From Arcuatula senhousia (Eukaryota; Mollusca; Bivalvia; Mytilida; Mytilidae), in NCBI GenBank assembly GCA_963971305.1, contig OZ020307.1, forward strand, positions 59,579,702-59,643,701: a stretch of DNA of 64,000 nucleotides, written 5' to 3'. A program made the translations under genes and the position numbers. Shown here piece after piece: positions 10,101-25,200 of this stretch (within the stretch, counting starts at the first letter, position 1; each line of letters begins with the position of its first letter). Below the pieces are notes generated by a model. The model saw only the letters and a program-made list of their open reading frames with translations, was not told the DNA's origin and ran no database searches.

Positions 10101-13100
10101 AGCGCTACACGCTCCATTTAGCGCTTACTTTTTTGCGCAACATGTCTACTTGAAGAACATACTTTGTTTTGCTAAATACTTCTTATAGTTTTAATCTGGT
10201 ACACAATACCGCACGAACAATAGATTTTTTCAGGACGCCAATTTTTTGACGTTTTTTCTAAAACCGAATAAAAAAAATGAAAGATATGGGGATATATTAA
10301 AAGGTCATAGGCGCTATGCGCCTATTTTTTGTTGTAATACCTTGCGCAACATGTCTACTTTTGAATGATACTCTATTTTAAGAAATACTACTTATAGTTT
10401 CACCAGAAAACATCATACCGCCCGAATGGAAGAATTTTCTAGAGCGTCAATTTTATGACGTTTTTCTCGAAAAACAAGTGAAAAACATGTAAGAAAGTTT
10501 TTGGTCTCGCGCTATAATAAGCGCTACACGCTCCATTTAGCGCTTACTTTTTTGCGCAACATGTCTACTTGAAGAACATACTTTGTTTTGCTAAATACTT
10601 CTTATAGTTTTAATCTGGTACACAATACCGCACGAACAATAGATTTTTTTCAGGACGCCAATTTTTTGACGTTTTTTCTAAAACCGAATAAAAAAAATGA
10701 AAGATATGGGGATATATTAAAAGGTCATAGGCGCTATGCGCCTATTTTTTGTTGTAATACCTTGCGCAACATGTCTACTTTTGAATGATACTCTATTTTA
10801 AGAAATACTACTTATAGTTTCACCAGAAAACATCATACCGCCCGAATGGAAGAATTTTCTAGAGCGTCAATTTTATGACGTTTTTCTCGAAAAACAAGTG
10901 AAAAACATGTAAGAAAGTTTTTGGTCTCGCGCTATAATAAGCGCTACACGCTCCATTTAGCGCTTACTTTTTTGCACAACATGTCTACTTGAAGAACATA
11001 CTTTGTTTTGCTAAATACTTCTTATAGTTTTAATCTGGTACACAATACCGCACGAACAATAGATTTTTTCAGGACGCCAATTTTTTGACGTTTTTTTCTA
11101 AAACCGAATAAAAAAAATGAAAGATATGGGGATATATTAAAAGGTCATAGACGCTATGCGCCTATTTTTTGTTGTAATACCTTGCGCAACATGTCTACTT
11201 TTGAATGATACTCTATTTTAAGAAATACTACTTATAGTTTCACCAGAAAACATCATACCGCCCGAATGGAAGAATTTTCTAGAGCGTCAATTTTATGACG
11301 TTTTTCTCGAAAAACAAGTGAAAAACATGTAAGAAAGTTTTTGGTCTCGCGCTATAATAAGCGCTACACGTTCCATTTAGCGCTTACTTTTTTGCGCAAC
11401 ATGTCTACTTGAAGAACATACTTTGTTTTGCTAAATACTTCTTATAGTTTTAATCTGGTACACAATACCGCACGAACAATAGATTTTTTCAGGACGCCAA
11501 TTTTTTGACGTTTTTTCTAAAACCGAATAAAAAAAATGAAAGATATGGGGATATATTAAAAGGTCATAGGCGCTATGCGCCTATTTTTTGTTGTAATACC
11601 TTGCGCAACATGTCTACTTTTGAATGATACTCTATTTTAAGAAATACTACTTATAGTTTCACCAGAAAACATCATACCGCCCGAATGGAAGAATTTTCTA
11701 GAGCGTCAATTTTATGACGTTTTTCTCGAAAAACAAGTGAAAAACATGTAAGAAAGTTTTTGGTCTCGCGCTATAATAAGCGCTACACGCTCCATTTAGC
11801 GCTTACTTTTTTGCGCAACATGTCTACTTGAAGAACATACTTTGTTTTGCTAAATACTTCTTATAGTTTTAATCTGGTACACAATACCGCACGAACAATA
11901 GATTTTTTCAGGACGCCAATTTTTTGACGTTTTTTCTAAAACCGAATAAAAAAAATGAAAGATATGGGGATATATTAAAAGGTCATAGGCGCTATGCGCC
12001 TATTTTTTGTTGTAATACCTTGCGCAACATGTCTACTTTTGAATGATACTCTATTTTAAGAAATACTACTTATAGTTTCACCAGAAAACATCATACCGCC
12101 CGAATGGAAGAATTTTCTAGAGCGTCAATTTTATGACGTTTTTCTCGAAAAACAAGTGAAAAACATGTAAGAAAGTTTTTGGTCTCGCGCTATAATAAGC
12201 GCTACACGCTCCATTTAGCGCTTACTTTTTTGCGCAACATGTCTACTTGAAGAACATACTTTGTTTTGCTAAATACTTCTTATAGTTTTAATCTGGTACA
12301 CAATACCGCACGAACAATAGATTTTTTCAGGACGCCAATTTTTTGACGTTTTTTCTAAAACCGAATAAAAAAAATGAAAGATATGGGGATATATTCAAAG
12401 GTCATAGGCGCTATGCGCCTATTTTTTGTTGTCATACCTTGCGCAACATGTCTACTTTTGAATGATACTCTATTTTAAGAAATACTACTTATAGTTTCAC
12501 CAGAAAACATCATACCGCCCGAATGGAAGAATTTTCTAGAGCGTCAATTTTATGACGTTTTTCTCGAAAAACAAGTGAAAAACATGTAAGAAAGTTTTTG
12601 GTCTCGCGCTATAATAAGCGCTACACGCTCCATTTAGCGCTTACTTTTTTGCGCAACATGTCTACTTGAAGAACATACTTTGTTTTGCTAAATACTTCTT
12701 ATAGTTTTAATCTGGTACACAATACCGCACGAACAATAGATTTTTTCAGGACGCCAATTTTTTGACGTTTTTTCTAAAACCGAATAAAAAAATGAAAGAT
12801 ATGGGGATATATTAAAAGGTCATAGGCGCTATGCGCCTATTTTTTGTTGTTATACCTTGCGCAACATGTCTACTTTTGAATGATACTCTATTTTAAGAAA
12901 TACTACTTATAGTTTCACCAGAAAACATCATACCGCCCGAATGGAAGAATTTTCTAGAGCGTCAATTTTATGACGTTTTTCTCGAAAAACAAGTGAAAAA
13001 CATGTAAGAAAGTTTTTGGTCTCGCGCTATAATAAGCGCTACACGCTCCATTTAGCGCTTACTTTTTTGCGCAACATGTCTACTTGAAGAACATACTTTG

Positions 13101-15920
13101 TTTTGCTAAATACTTCTTATAGTTTTAATCTGGTACACAATACCGCACGAACAATAGATTTTTTCAGGACGCCAATTTTTTGACGTTTTTTCTAAAACCG
13201 AATAAAAAAAATGAAAGATATGGGGATATATTAAAAGGTCATAGGCGCTATGCGCCTATTTTTGTTGTAATACCTTGCGCAACATGTCTACTTTTGAATG
13301 ATACTCTATTTTAAGAAATACTACTTATAGTTTCACCAGAAAACATCATATCGCACGAATGGAAGAATTTTCTAGAGCGTCAATTTTATGACGTTTTTCT
13401 CGAAAAACAAGTGAAAAACATGTAAGAAAGTTTTTGGTCTCGCGCTATAATAAGCACTACACGCTCCATTTAGCGCTTACTTTTTTGCGCAACATGTCTA
13501 CTTGAAGAACATACTTTGTTTTGCTAAATACTTCTTATAGTTTTAATCTGGTACACAATACCGCACGAACAATAGATTTTTTCAGGACGCCAATTTTTTG
13601 ACGTTTTTTCTAAAACCGAATAAAAAAAATGAAAGATATGGGGATATATTAAAAGGTCATAGGCGCTATGCGCCTATTTTTTGTTGTAATACCTTGCACA
13701 ACATGTCTACTTTTGAATGATACTCTATTTTAAGAAATACTACTTATAGTTTCACCAGAAAACATCATACCGCCCGAATGGAAGAATTTTCTAGAGCGTC
13801 AATTTTATGACGTTTTTCTCGAAAAACAAGTGAAAAACATGTAAGAAAGTTTTTGGTCTCGCGCTATAATAAGCGCTACACGCTCCATTTAGCGCTTACT
13901 TTTTTGCGCAACATGTCTACTTGAAGAACATACTTTGTTTTGCTAAATACTTCTTATAGTTTTAATCTGGTACACAATACCGCACGAACAATAGATTTTT
14001 TCAGGACGCCAATTTTTTGACGTTTTTTCTAAAACCGAATAAAAAAAATGAAAGATATGGGGATATATTAAAAGGTCATAGGCGCTATGCGCCTATTTTT
14101 TGTTGTAATACCTTGCGCAACATGTCTACTTTTGAATGATACTCTATTTTAAGAAATACTACTTATAGTTTCACCAGAAAACATCATACCGCCCGAATGG
14201 AAGAATTTTCTAGAGCGTCAATTTTATGACGTTTTTCTCGAAAAACAAGTGAAAAACATGTAAGAAAGTTTTTGGTCTCGCGCTATAATAAGCGCTACAC
14301 GCTCCATTTAGCGCTTACTTTTTTGTGCAACATGTCTACTTGAAGAACATACTTTGTTTTGCTAAATACTTCTTATAGTTTTAATCTGGTACACAATACC
14401 GCACGAACAATAGATTTTTTCAGGACGCCAATTTTTTGACGTTTTTTCTAAAACCGAATAAAAAAAATGAAAGATATGGGGATATTTTAAAAGGTCATAG
14501 GCGCTATGCGCCTATTTTTTGTTGTAATACCTTGCGCAACATGTCTACTTTTGAATGATACTCTATATTAAGAAATACTACTTATAGTTTCACCAGAAAA
14601 CATCATACCGCCCGAATGGAAGAATTTTCTAGAGCGTCAATTTTATGACGTTTTTCTCGAAAAACAAGTGAAAAACATGTAAGAAAGTTTTTGGTCTCGC
14701 GCTATAATAAGCGCTACACGCTCCATTTAGCGCTTACTTTTTTGCGCAACATGTCTGCTTGAAGAACATACTTTGTTTTGCTAAATACTTCTTATAGTTT
14801 TAATCTGGTACACAATACCGCACGAACAATAGATTTTTTCAGGACGCCAATTTTTTGACGTTTTTTCTAAAACCGAATAAAAAAAATGAAAGATATGGGG
14901 ATATATTAAAAGGTCATAGGCGCTATGCGCCTATTTTTTGTTGTAATACCTTGCGCAACATGTCTACTTTTGAATGATACTCTATTTTAAGAAATACTAC
15001 TTATAGTTTCACCAGAAAACATCATACCGCCCGAATGGAAGAATTTTCTAGAGCGTCAATTTTATGACGTTTTTCTCGAAAAACAAGTGAAAAACATGTA
15101 AGAAAGTTTTTGGTCTCGCGCTATAATAAGCGTTACATGCTCCATTTAGCGCTTACTTTTTTGCGCAACATGTCTACTTGAAGAACATACTTTGTTTTGC
15201 TAAATACTTCTTATAGTTTTAATCTGGTACACAATACCGCACGAACAATAGATTTTTTCAGGACGCCAATTTTTTGACGTTTTTTCTAAAACCGAATAAA
15301 AAAAATGAAAGATATGGGGATATATTAAAAGGTCGTAGGCGCTATGCGCCTATTTTTTGTTGTAATACCTTGCGCAACATGTCTACTTTTGAATGATACT
15401 CTATTTTAAGAAATACTACTTATAGTTTCACCAGAAAACATCATACCGCCCGAATGGAAGAATTTTCTAGAGCGTCAATTTTATGACGTTTTTCTCGAAA
15501 AACAAGTGAAAAACATGTAAGAAAGTTTTTGGTCTCGCGCTATAATAAGCGCTACATGCTCCAATTAGCGCTTACTTTTTTGCGCAACATGTCTACTTGA
15601 AGAACATACTTTGTTTTGCTAAATACTTCTTATAGTTTTAATCTGGTACACAATACCGCACGAACAATAGATTTTTTCAGGACGCCAATTTTTTGACGTT
15701 TTTTCTAAAACCGAATAAAAAAAATGAAAGATATGGGGATATATTAAAAGGTCGTAGGCGCTATGCGCCTATTTTTTGTTGTAATACCTTGCGCAACATG
15801 TCTACTTTTGAATGATACTCTATTTTAAGAAATACTACTTATAGTTTCACCAGAAAACATCATACCGCCCGAATGGAAGAATTTTCTAGAGCGTCAATTT
15901 TATGACATTTTTCTCGAAAA
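7150..15920 (+). repeat. Segmental duplication, 12- to 14-monomer offset
   Basis: A variant-rich stretch at about 7.2-10.1 kb recurs at about 12.2-15.9 kb with its markers in the same order. TATTCAAAGG with GTTGTCATACC lies at about 7377/7415 and 12394/12431. GCACAAC in the B box lies at about 8263 and 13697, and GTGCAAC at 8891 and 14325. TATATTAAG lies at about 9128 and 14564, TGTCTGCTTG at about 9305 and 14752, TGCTCCAATT at 9691 and about 15557, and GACATTTTTC at about 10038 and 15904. The offset steps from about 5017 bp to 5435 bp to 5867 bp, that is 12, 13 and 14 monomers, so single monomers were gained in the right copy or lost from the left after the duplication. Confidence 0.85.
9251..9290. 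other. 12-bp deletion removing the left arm of a B hairpin
   Basis: CTCGCGCTAT is followed directly by ACGCTCC at 9270/9271, where other units have twelve further bases containing the TAAGCGCT arm. The normal sequence contains two GCGCTA copies 12 bp apart, so replication slippage between them, plus one base change, would explain it. The corresponding monomer in the right-hand copy of the surrounding duplication (about 14700) is intact, so the deletion arose after that duplication or was repaired there. Confidence 0.8.
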
Positions 15921-17200
15921 ACAAGTGAAAAACATGTAAGAAAGTTTTTGGTCTCGCGCTATAATAAGCGCTACACGCTCCATTTAGCGCTTACTTTTTT
16001 GCGCAACATGTCTACTTGAAGAACATACTTTGTTTTGCTAAATACTTCTTATAGTTTTAATCTGGTACACAATACCGCACGAACAATAGATTTTTTCAGG
16101 ACGCCAATTTTTTGACGTTTTTTCTAAAACCGAATAAAAAAAATGAAAGATATGGGGATATATTAAAAGGTCATAGGCGCTATGCGCCTATTTTTTGTTG
16201 TAATACCTTGCGCAACATGTCTACTTTTGAATGATACTCTATTTTAAGAAATACTACTTATAGTTTCACCAGAAAACATCATACCGCCCGAATGGAAGAA
16301 TTTTCTAGAGCGTCAATTTTATGACGTTTTTCTCGAAAAACAAGTGAAAAACATGTAAGAAAGTTTTTGGTCTCGCGCTATAATAAGCGCTACACGCTCC
16401 ATTTAGCGCTTACTTTTTTGCGCAACATGTCTACTTGAAGAACATACTTTGTTTTGCTAAATACTTCTTATAGTTTTAATCTGGTACACAATACCGCACG
16501 AACAATAGATTTTTTCAGGACGCCAATTTTTTGACGTTTTTTCTAAAACCGAATAAAAAAAATGAAAGATATGGGGATATATTAAAAGGTCGTAGGCGCT
16601 ATGCGCCTATTTTTTGTTGTAATACCTTGCGCAACATGTCTACTTTTGAATGATACTCTATTTTAAGAAATACTACTTATAGTTTCACCAGAAAACATCA
16701 TACCGCCCGAATGGAAGAATTTTCTAGAGCGTCAATTTTATGACATTTTTCTCGAAAAACAAGTGAAAAACATGTAAGAAAGTTTTTGGTCTCGCGCTAT
16801 AATAAGCGCTACACGCTCCATTTAGCGCTTACTTTTTTGCGCAACATGTCTACTTGAAGAACATACTTTGTTTTGCTAAATACTTCTTATAGTTTTAATC
16901 TGGTACACAATACCGCACGAACAATAGATTTTTTCAGGACGCCAATTTTTTGACGTTTTTTCTAAAACCGAATAAAAAAAATGAAAGATATGGGGATATA
17001 TTAAAAGGTCATAGGCGCTATGCGCCTATTTTTTGTTGTAATACCTTGCGCAACATGTCTACTTTTGAATGATACTCTATTTTAAGAAATACTACTTATA
17101 GTTTCACCAGAAAACATCATACCGCCCGAATGGAAGAATTTTCTAGAGCGTCAATTTTATGACGTTTTTCTCGAAAAACAAGTGAAAAACATGTAAGAAA
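15540..17200 (+). repeat. Two-monomer (838-bp) higher-order block
   Basis: GTCGTAGG in half A at 15751 and 16589 and GACATTTTTC in half B at 15904 and 16742 are each exactly 838 bp apart. The intervening monomers carry the common GTCATAGG and GACGTTTTTC. This local doubling lies at the right end of the larger duplication and uses a monomer type also present near 9886 and 10038. Confidence 0.8.
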
Positions 17201-17339
17201 GTTTTTGGTCTCGCGCTATAATAAGCGCTACACGCTCCATTTAGCGCTTACTTTTTTGCGCAACATGTCTACTTGAAGAACATACTTTGTTTTGCTAAAT
17301 ACTTCTTATAGTTTTAATCTGGTACACAATACCGCACGA

Positions 17340-18850
17340 ACAATAGATTTTTTCAGGACGCCAATTTTTTGACGTTTTTTTCTAAAACCGAATAAAAAAA
17401 AATGAAAGATATGGGGATATATTAAAAGGTCATAGGCGCTATGCGCCTATTTTTTGTTGTAATACCTTGCGAAACATGTCTACTTTTGAATGATACTCTA
17501 TTTTAAGAAATACTACTTATAGTTTCACCAGAAAACATCATACCGCCCAAATGGAAGAATTTTCTAGAGCGTCAATTTTATGACGTTTTTCTCGAAAAAC
17601 AAGTGAAAAACATGTAAGAAAGATTTTGGTCTCGCGCTATAATAAGCGCTACACGCTCCATTTAGCGCTTACTTTTTTGCGCAACATGTCTACTTGAAGA
17701 ACATACTTTGTTTTGCTAAATACTTCTTATAGTTTTAATCTGGTACACAATACCGCACGAACAATAGATTTTTTCAGGACGCCAATTTTTTTACGTTTTT
17801 TCTAAAACCGAATAAAAAAAATGAAAGATATGGGGATATATTAAAAGGTCATAGGCGCTATGCGCCTATTTTTTGTTGTAATACCTTGCGCAACATGTCT
17901 ACTTTTGAATGATACTCTATTTTAAGAAATACTACTTATAGTTTCACCAGAAAACATCATACCGCCCGAATGGAAGAATTTTCTAGAGCGTCAATTTTAT
18001 GACGTTTTTCTCGAAAAACAAGTGAAAAACATGTAAGAAAGTTTTTGGTCTCGCGCTATAATAAGCGCTACACGCTCCATTTAGCGCTTACTTTTTTGCG
18101 CAACATGTCTACTTGAAGAACATACTTTGTTTTGCTAAATACTTCTTATAGTTTTAATCTGGTACACAATACCGCACGAACAATAGATTTTTTCAGGACG
18201 CCAATTTTTTTCCGTTTTTTCTAAAACCGAATAAAAAAATGAAAGATATGGGGATATATTAAAAGGTCATAGGCGCTATGCGCCTATTTTTTGTTGTAAT
18301 ACCTTGCGCAACATGTCTACTTTTGAATACTACTCTATTTTAAGAAATACTACTTATAGTTTCACCAGAAAACATCATACCGCCCGAATGGAAGAATTTT
18401 CTAGAGCGTCAATTTTATGACGTTTTTCTCGAAAAACAAGTGAAAAACATGTAAGAAAGTTTTTGGTCTCGCGCTATAATAAGCGCTACACGCTCCATTT
18501 AGCGCTTACTTTTTTGCGCAACATGTCTACTTGAAGAACATACTTTGTTTTGCTAAATACTTCTTATAGTTTTAATCTGGTACACAATACCGCACGAACA
18601 ATAGATTTTTTCAGGACGCCAATTTTTTGACGTTTTTTTCTAAAACCGAATAAAAAAAAATGAAAGATATGGGGATATATTAAAAGGTCATAGGAGCTAT
18701 GCGCCTATTTTTTGTTGTAATACCTTGCGAAACATGTCTACTTTTGAATGATACTCTATTTTAAGAAATACTACTTATAGTTTCACCAGAAAACATCATA
18801 CCGCCCAAATGGAAGAATTTTCTAGAGCGTCAATTTTATGACGTTTTTCT
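17340..18850 (+). repeat. Three-monomer (about 1258-bp) higher-order block
   Basis: A seven-T tract before CTAAAACC (about 17376 and 18633), GCGAAACATG in the B box (about 17469 and 18727) and CCGCCCAAATGG (about 17543 and 18801) recur together about 1258 bp apart. The intervening monomers instead carry a T-tract change that removes the GACG motif (TTTTTTTACG near 17787, TTTTTTTCCG near 18207). Confidence 0.78.
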
Positions 18851-19779
18851 CGAAAAACAAGTGAAAAACATGTAAGAAAGTTTTTGGTCTCGCGCTATAA
18901 TAAGCGCTACACGCTCCATTTAGCGCTTACTTTTTGCGCAACATGTCTACTTGAAGAACATACTTTGTTTTGCTAAATACTTCTTATAGTTTTAATCTGG
19001 TACACAATACCGCACGAACAATAGATTTTTTCAGGACGCCAATTTTTTGACGTTTTTTCTAAAACCGAATAAAAAAAAATGAAAGATATGGGGATATATT
19101 AAAAGGTCATAGGCGCTATGCGCCTATTTTTTGTTGTAATACCTTGCGCAACATGTCTACTTTTGAATGATACTCTATTTTAAGAAATACTACTTATAGT
19201 TTCACCAGAAAACATCATACCGCCCGAATGGAAGAATTTTCTAGAGCGTCAATTTTATGACGTTTTTCTCGAAAAACAAGTGAAAAACATGTAAGAAAGT
19301 TTTTGGTCTCGCGCTATAATAAGCGCTACACGCTCCATTTAGCGCTTACTTTTTTGCGCAACATGTCTATTTGAAGAACATACTTTGTTTTGCTAAATAC
19401 TTCTTATAGTTTTAATCTGGTACACAATACCGCACGAACAATAGATTTTTTCAGGACGCCAATTTTTTGACGTTTTTTCTAAAACCGAATAAAAAAAATG
19501 AAAGATATGGGGATATATTAAAAGGTCATAGGCACTATGCGCCTATTTTTTGTTGTAATACCTTGCGCAACATGTCTACTTTTGAATGATACTCTATTTT
19601 AAGAAATACTACTTATAGTTTCACCAGAAAACATCATACCGCCCGAATGGAAGAATTTTCTAGAGCGTCAATTTTATGACGTTTTTCTCGAAAAACAAGT
19701 GAAAAACATGTAAGAAAGTTTTTGGTCTCGCGCTATAATAAGCGCTACACGCTCCATTTAGCGCTTACTTTTTTGCGCA

Positions 19780-21100
19780 ACATGTCTACTTGAAGAACAT
19801 ACTTTGTTTTGCTAAATACTTCTTATAGTTTTAATCTGGTACACAATACCGCACGAACAATAGATTTTTTCAGGACGCCAATTTTTTGACGTTTTTTCTA
19901 AAACCGAATAAAAAAAATGAAAGATATGGGGATATATTAAAAGGTCATAGGTGCTATGCGCCTATTTTTTGTTGTAATACCTTGCGCAACATGTCTACTT
20001 TTGAATGATACTCTATTTTAAGAAATACTACTTATAGTTTCACCAGAAAACATCATACCGCCCGAATGGAAGAATTTTCTAGAGCGTCAATTTTATGACG
20101 TTTTTCTCGAAAAACAAGTGAAAAACATGTAAGAAAGTTTTTGGTCTCGCGCTATAATAAGCGCTACACGCTCCATTTAGCGCTTACTTTTTTGCACAAC
20201 ATGTCTACTTGAAGAACATACTTTGTTTTGCTAAATACTTCTTATAGTTTTAATCTGGTACACAATACCGCACGAACAATAGATTTTTTCAGGACGCCAA
20301 TTTTTTTACGTTTTTTCTAAAACCGAATAAAAAAAATGAAAGATATGGGGATATATTAAAAGGTCATAGGCACTATGCGCCTATTTTTTGTTGTAATACC
20401 TTGCGCAACATGTCTACTTTTGAATGATACTCTATTTTAAGAAATACTACTTATAGTTTCACCAGAAAACATCATACCGCCCGAATGGAAGAATTTTCTA
20501 GAGCGTCAATTTTATGACGTTTTTCTCGAAAAACAAGTGAAAAACATGTAAGAAAGTTTTTGGTCTCGCGCTATAATAAGCGCTACACGCTCCATTTAGC
20601 GCTTACTTTTTTGCGCAACATGTCTACTTGAAGAACATACTTTGTTTTGCTAAATACTTCTTATAGTTTTAATCTGGTACACAATACCGCACGAACAATA
20701 GATTTTTTCAGGACGCCAATTTTTTGACGTTTTTTCTAAAACCGAATAAAAAAAATGAAAGATATGGGGATATATTAAAAGGTCATAGGTGCTATGCGCC
20801 TATTTTTTGTTGTAATACCTTGCGCAACATGTCTACTTTTGAATGATACTCTATTTTAAGAAATACTACTTATAGTTTCACCAGAAAACATCATACCGCC
20901 CGAATGGAAGAATTTTCTAGAGCGTCAATTTTATGACGTTTTTCTCGAAAAACAAGTGAAAAACATGTAAGAAAGTTTTTGGTCTCGCGCTATAATAAGC
21001 GCTACACGCTCCATTTAGCGCTTACTTTTTTGCACAACATGTCTACTTGAAGAACATACTTTGTTTTGCTAAATACTTCTTATAGTTTTAATCTGGTACA
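19780..21100 (+). repeat. Two-monomer (838-bp) block of the GGTGC/GCACAAC subfamily
   Basis: GGTGCTATG in the half-A palindrome (about 19950 and 20788) is followed about 245 bp later by GCACAAC in the next A box (about 20194 and 21032). Both markers repeat at exactly 838 bp. The same linked pair then recurs through the array up to about 34.45 kb and is not seen outside that interval, so it defines a regional subfamily. Confidence 0.8.
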
Positions 21101-22249
21101 CAATACCGCACGAACAATAGATTTTTTCAGGACGCCAATTTTTTGACGTTTTTTCTAAAACCGAATAAAAAAAATGAAAGATATGGGGATATATTAAAAG
21201 GTCATAGGCGCTATGCGCCTATTTTTTGTTGTAATACCTTGCGCAACATGTCTACTTTTGAATGATACTCTATTTTAAGAAATACTACTTATAGTTTCAC
21301 CAGAAAACATCATACCACCCGAATGGAAGAATTTTCTAGAGCGTCAATTTTATGACGTTTTTCTCGAAAAACAAGTGAAAAACATGTAAGAAAGTTTTTG
21401 GTCTCGCGCTATAATAAGCGCTACACGCTCCATTTAGCGCTTACTTTTTTGCGCAACATGTCTACTTGAAGAACATACTTTGTTTTGCTAAATACTTCTT
21501 ATAGTTTTAATCTGGTACACAATACCGCACGAACAATAGATTTTTTCAGGACGCCAATTTTTTGACGTTTTTTCTAAAACCGAATAAAAAAAATGAAAGA
21601 TATGGGGATATATTAAAAGGTCATAGGCGCTATGCGCCTATTTTTTGTTGTAATACCTTGCGCAACATGTCTACTTTTGAATGATACTCTATTTTAAGAA
21701 ATACTACTTATAGTTTCACCAGAAGACATCATACTGCCCGAATGGAAGAATTTTCTAGAGCGTCAATTTTATGACGTTTTTCTCGAAAAACAAGTGAAAA
21801 ACATGTAAGAAAGTTTTTGGTCTCGCGCTATAATATGCGCTACTCGCTCCATTTAGCGCTTACTTTTTTGCGCAACATGTCTACTTGAAGAACATACTTT
21901 GTTTTGCTAAATACTTCTTATAGTTTTAATCTGGTACACAATACCGCACGAACAATAGATTTTTTCAGGACGCCAATTTTTTGACGTTTTTTCTAAAACC
22001 GAATAAAAAAAATGAAAGATATGGGGATATATTAAAAGGTCATAGGCGCTATGCGCCTATTTTTTGTTGTAATACCTTGCGCAACATGTCTACTTTTGAA
22101 TGATACTCTATTTTAAGAAATACTACTTATAGTTTCACCAGAAAACATCATACCGCCCGAATGGAAGAATTTTCTAGAGCGTCAATTTTATGACGTTTTT
22201 CTCGAAAAACAAGTGAAAAACATGTAAGAAAGTTTTTGGTCTCGCGCTA

Positions 22250-25200
22250 TAATAAGCGCTACACGCTCCATTTAGCGCTTACTTTTTTGCGCAACATGTC
22301 TACTTGAAGAACATACTTTGTTTTGCTAAATACTTCTTAATTATAGTTTTAATCTGGTACACAATACCGCACGAACAATAGATTTTTTCAGGACGCCAAT
22401 TTTTTGACGTTTTTTCTAAAACCGAATAAAAAAAATGAAAGATATGGGGATATATTAAAAGGTCATAGGCGCTATGCGCCTATAATTTGTTGTAATACCT
22501 TGCGCAACATGTCTACTTTTGAATGATACTCTATTTTAAGAAATACTACTTATAGTTTCACCAGAAAACATCATACCGCCCGAATGGAAGAATTTTCTAG
22601 AGCGTCAATTTTATGACGTTTTTCTCGAAAAACAAGTGAAAAACATGTAAGAAAGTTTTTGGTCTCGCGCTATAATAAGCGCTACACGCTCCATTTAGCG
22701 CTTACTTTTTTGCGCAACATGTCTATTTGAAGAACATACTTTGTTTTGCTAAATACTTCTTATAGTTTTAATCTGGTACACAATACCGCACGAACAATAG
22801 ATTTTTTCAGGACGCCAATTTTTTGACGTTTTTTCTAAAACCGAATAAAAAAAATGAAAGATATGGGGATATATTAAAAGGTCATAGGCGCTATGCGCCT
22901 ATTTTTTGTTGTAATACCTTGCGCAACATGTCTACTTTTGAATGATACTCTATTTTAAGAAATACTACTTATAGTTTCACCAGAAAACATCATACCGCCC
23001 GAATGGAAGAATTTTCTAGAGCGTCAATTTTATGACGTTTTTCTCGAAAAACAAGTGAAAAACATGTAAGAAAGTTTTTGGTCTCGCGCTATAATAAGCG
23101 CTACACGCTCCATTTAGCGCTTACTTTTTTGCGCAACATGTCTACTTGAAGAACATACTTTGTTTTGCTAAATACTTCTTATAGTTTTAATCTGGTACAC
23201 AATACCGCACGAACAATAGATTTTTTCAGGACGCCAATTTTTTGACGTTTTTTCTAAAACCGAATAAAAAAAATGAAAGATATGGGGATATATTAAAAGG
23301 TCATAGGCGCTATGCGCCTATTTTTTGTTGTAATACCTTGCGCAACATGTCTACTTTTGAATGATACTCTATTTTAAGAAATACTACTTATAGTTTCACC
23401 AGAAAACATCATACCGCCCGAATGGAAGAATTTTCTAGAGCGTCAATTTTATGACGTTTTTCTCGAAAAACAAGTGAAAAACATGTAAGAAAGTTTTTGG
23501 TCTCGCGCTATAATAAGCGTTACACGCTCCATTTAGCGCTTACTTTTTTGCGCAACATGTCTACTTGAAGAACATACTTTGTTTTGCTAAATACTTCTTA
23601 TAGTTTTAATCTGGTACACAATACCGCACGAACAATAGATTTTTTCAGGACGCCAATTTTTTGACGTTTTTTCTAAAACCGAATAAAAAAAATGAAAGAT
23701 ATGGGGATATATTAAAAGGTCATAGGTGCTATGCGCCTATTTTTTGTTGTAATACCTTGCGCAACATGTCTACTTTTGAATGATACTCTATTTTAAGAAA
23801 TACTACTTATAGTTTCACCAGAAAACATCATACCGCCCGAATGGAAGAATTTTCTAGAGCGTCAATTTTATGACGTTTTTCTCGAAAAACAAGTGAAAAA
23901 CATGTAAGAAAGTTTTTGGTCTCGCGCTATAATAAGCGCTACACGCTCCATTTAGCGCTTACTTTTTTGCACAACATGTCTACTTGAAGAACATACTTTG
24001 TTTTGCTAAATACTTCTTATAGTTTTAATCTGGTACACAATACCGCACGAACAATAGATTTTTTCAGGACGCCAATTTTTTGACGTTTTTTCTAAAACCG
24101 AATAAAAAAAATGAAAGATATGGGGATATATTAAAAGGTCATAGGCGCTATGCGCCTATTTTTTGTTGTAATACCTTGCGCAACATGTCTACTTTTGAAT
24201 GATACTCTATTTTAAGAAATACTACTTATAGTTTCACCAGAAAACATCATACCGCCCGAATGGAAGAATTTTCTAGAGCGTCAATTTTATGACGTTTTTC
24301 TCGAAAAACAAGTGAAAAACATGTAAGAAAGTTTTTGGTCTCGCGCTATAATAAGCGCTACACGCTCCATTTAGCGCTTACTTTTTTGCGCAACATGTCT
24401 ACTTGAAGAACATACTTTGTTTTGCTAAATACTTCTTATAGTTTTAATCTGGTACACAATACCGCACGAACAATAGATTTTTTCAGGACGCCAATTTTTT
24501 GACGTTTTTTCTAAAACCGAATAAAAAAAATGAAAGATATGGGGATATATTAAAAGGTCATAGGTGCTATGCGCCTATTTTTTGTTGTAATACCTTGCGC
24601 AACATGTCTACTTTTGAATGATACTCTATTTTAAGAAATACTACTTATAGTTTCACCAGAAAACATCATACCGCCCGAATGGAAGAATTTTCTAGAGCGT
24701 CAATTTTATGACGTTTTTCTCGAAAAACAAGTGAAAAACATGTAAGAAAGTTTTTGGTCTCGCGCTATAATAAGCGCTACACGCTCCATTTAGCGCTTAC
24801 TTTTTTGCACAACATGTCTACTTGAAGAACATACTTTGGTTTGCTAAATACTTCTTATAGTTTTAATCTGGTACACAATACCGCACGAACAATATATTTT
24901 TTCAGGACGCCAATTTTTTGACGTTTTTTCTAAAACCGAATAAAAAAAATGAAAGATATGGGGATATATTAAAAGGTCATAGGCGCTATGCGCCTATTTT
25001 TTGTTGTAATACCTTGCGCAACATGTCTACTTTTGAATGATACTCTATTTTAAGAAATACTACTTATAGTTTCACCAGAAAACATCATACCACCCGAATG
25101 GAAGAATTTTCTAGAGCGTCAATTTTATGACGTTTTTCTCGAAAAACAAGTGAAAAACATGTAAGAAAGTTTTTGGTCTCGCGCTATAATAAGCGCTACA

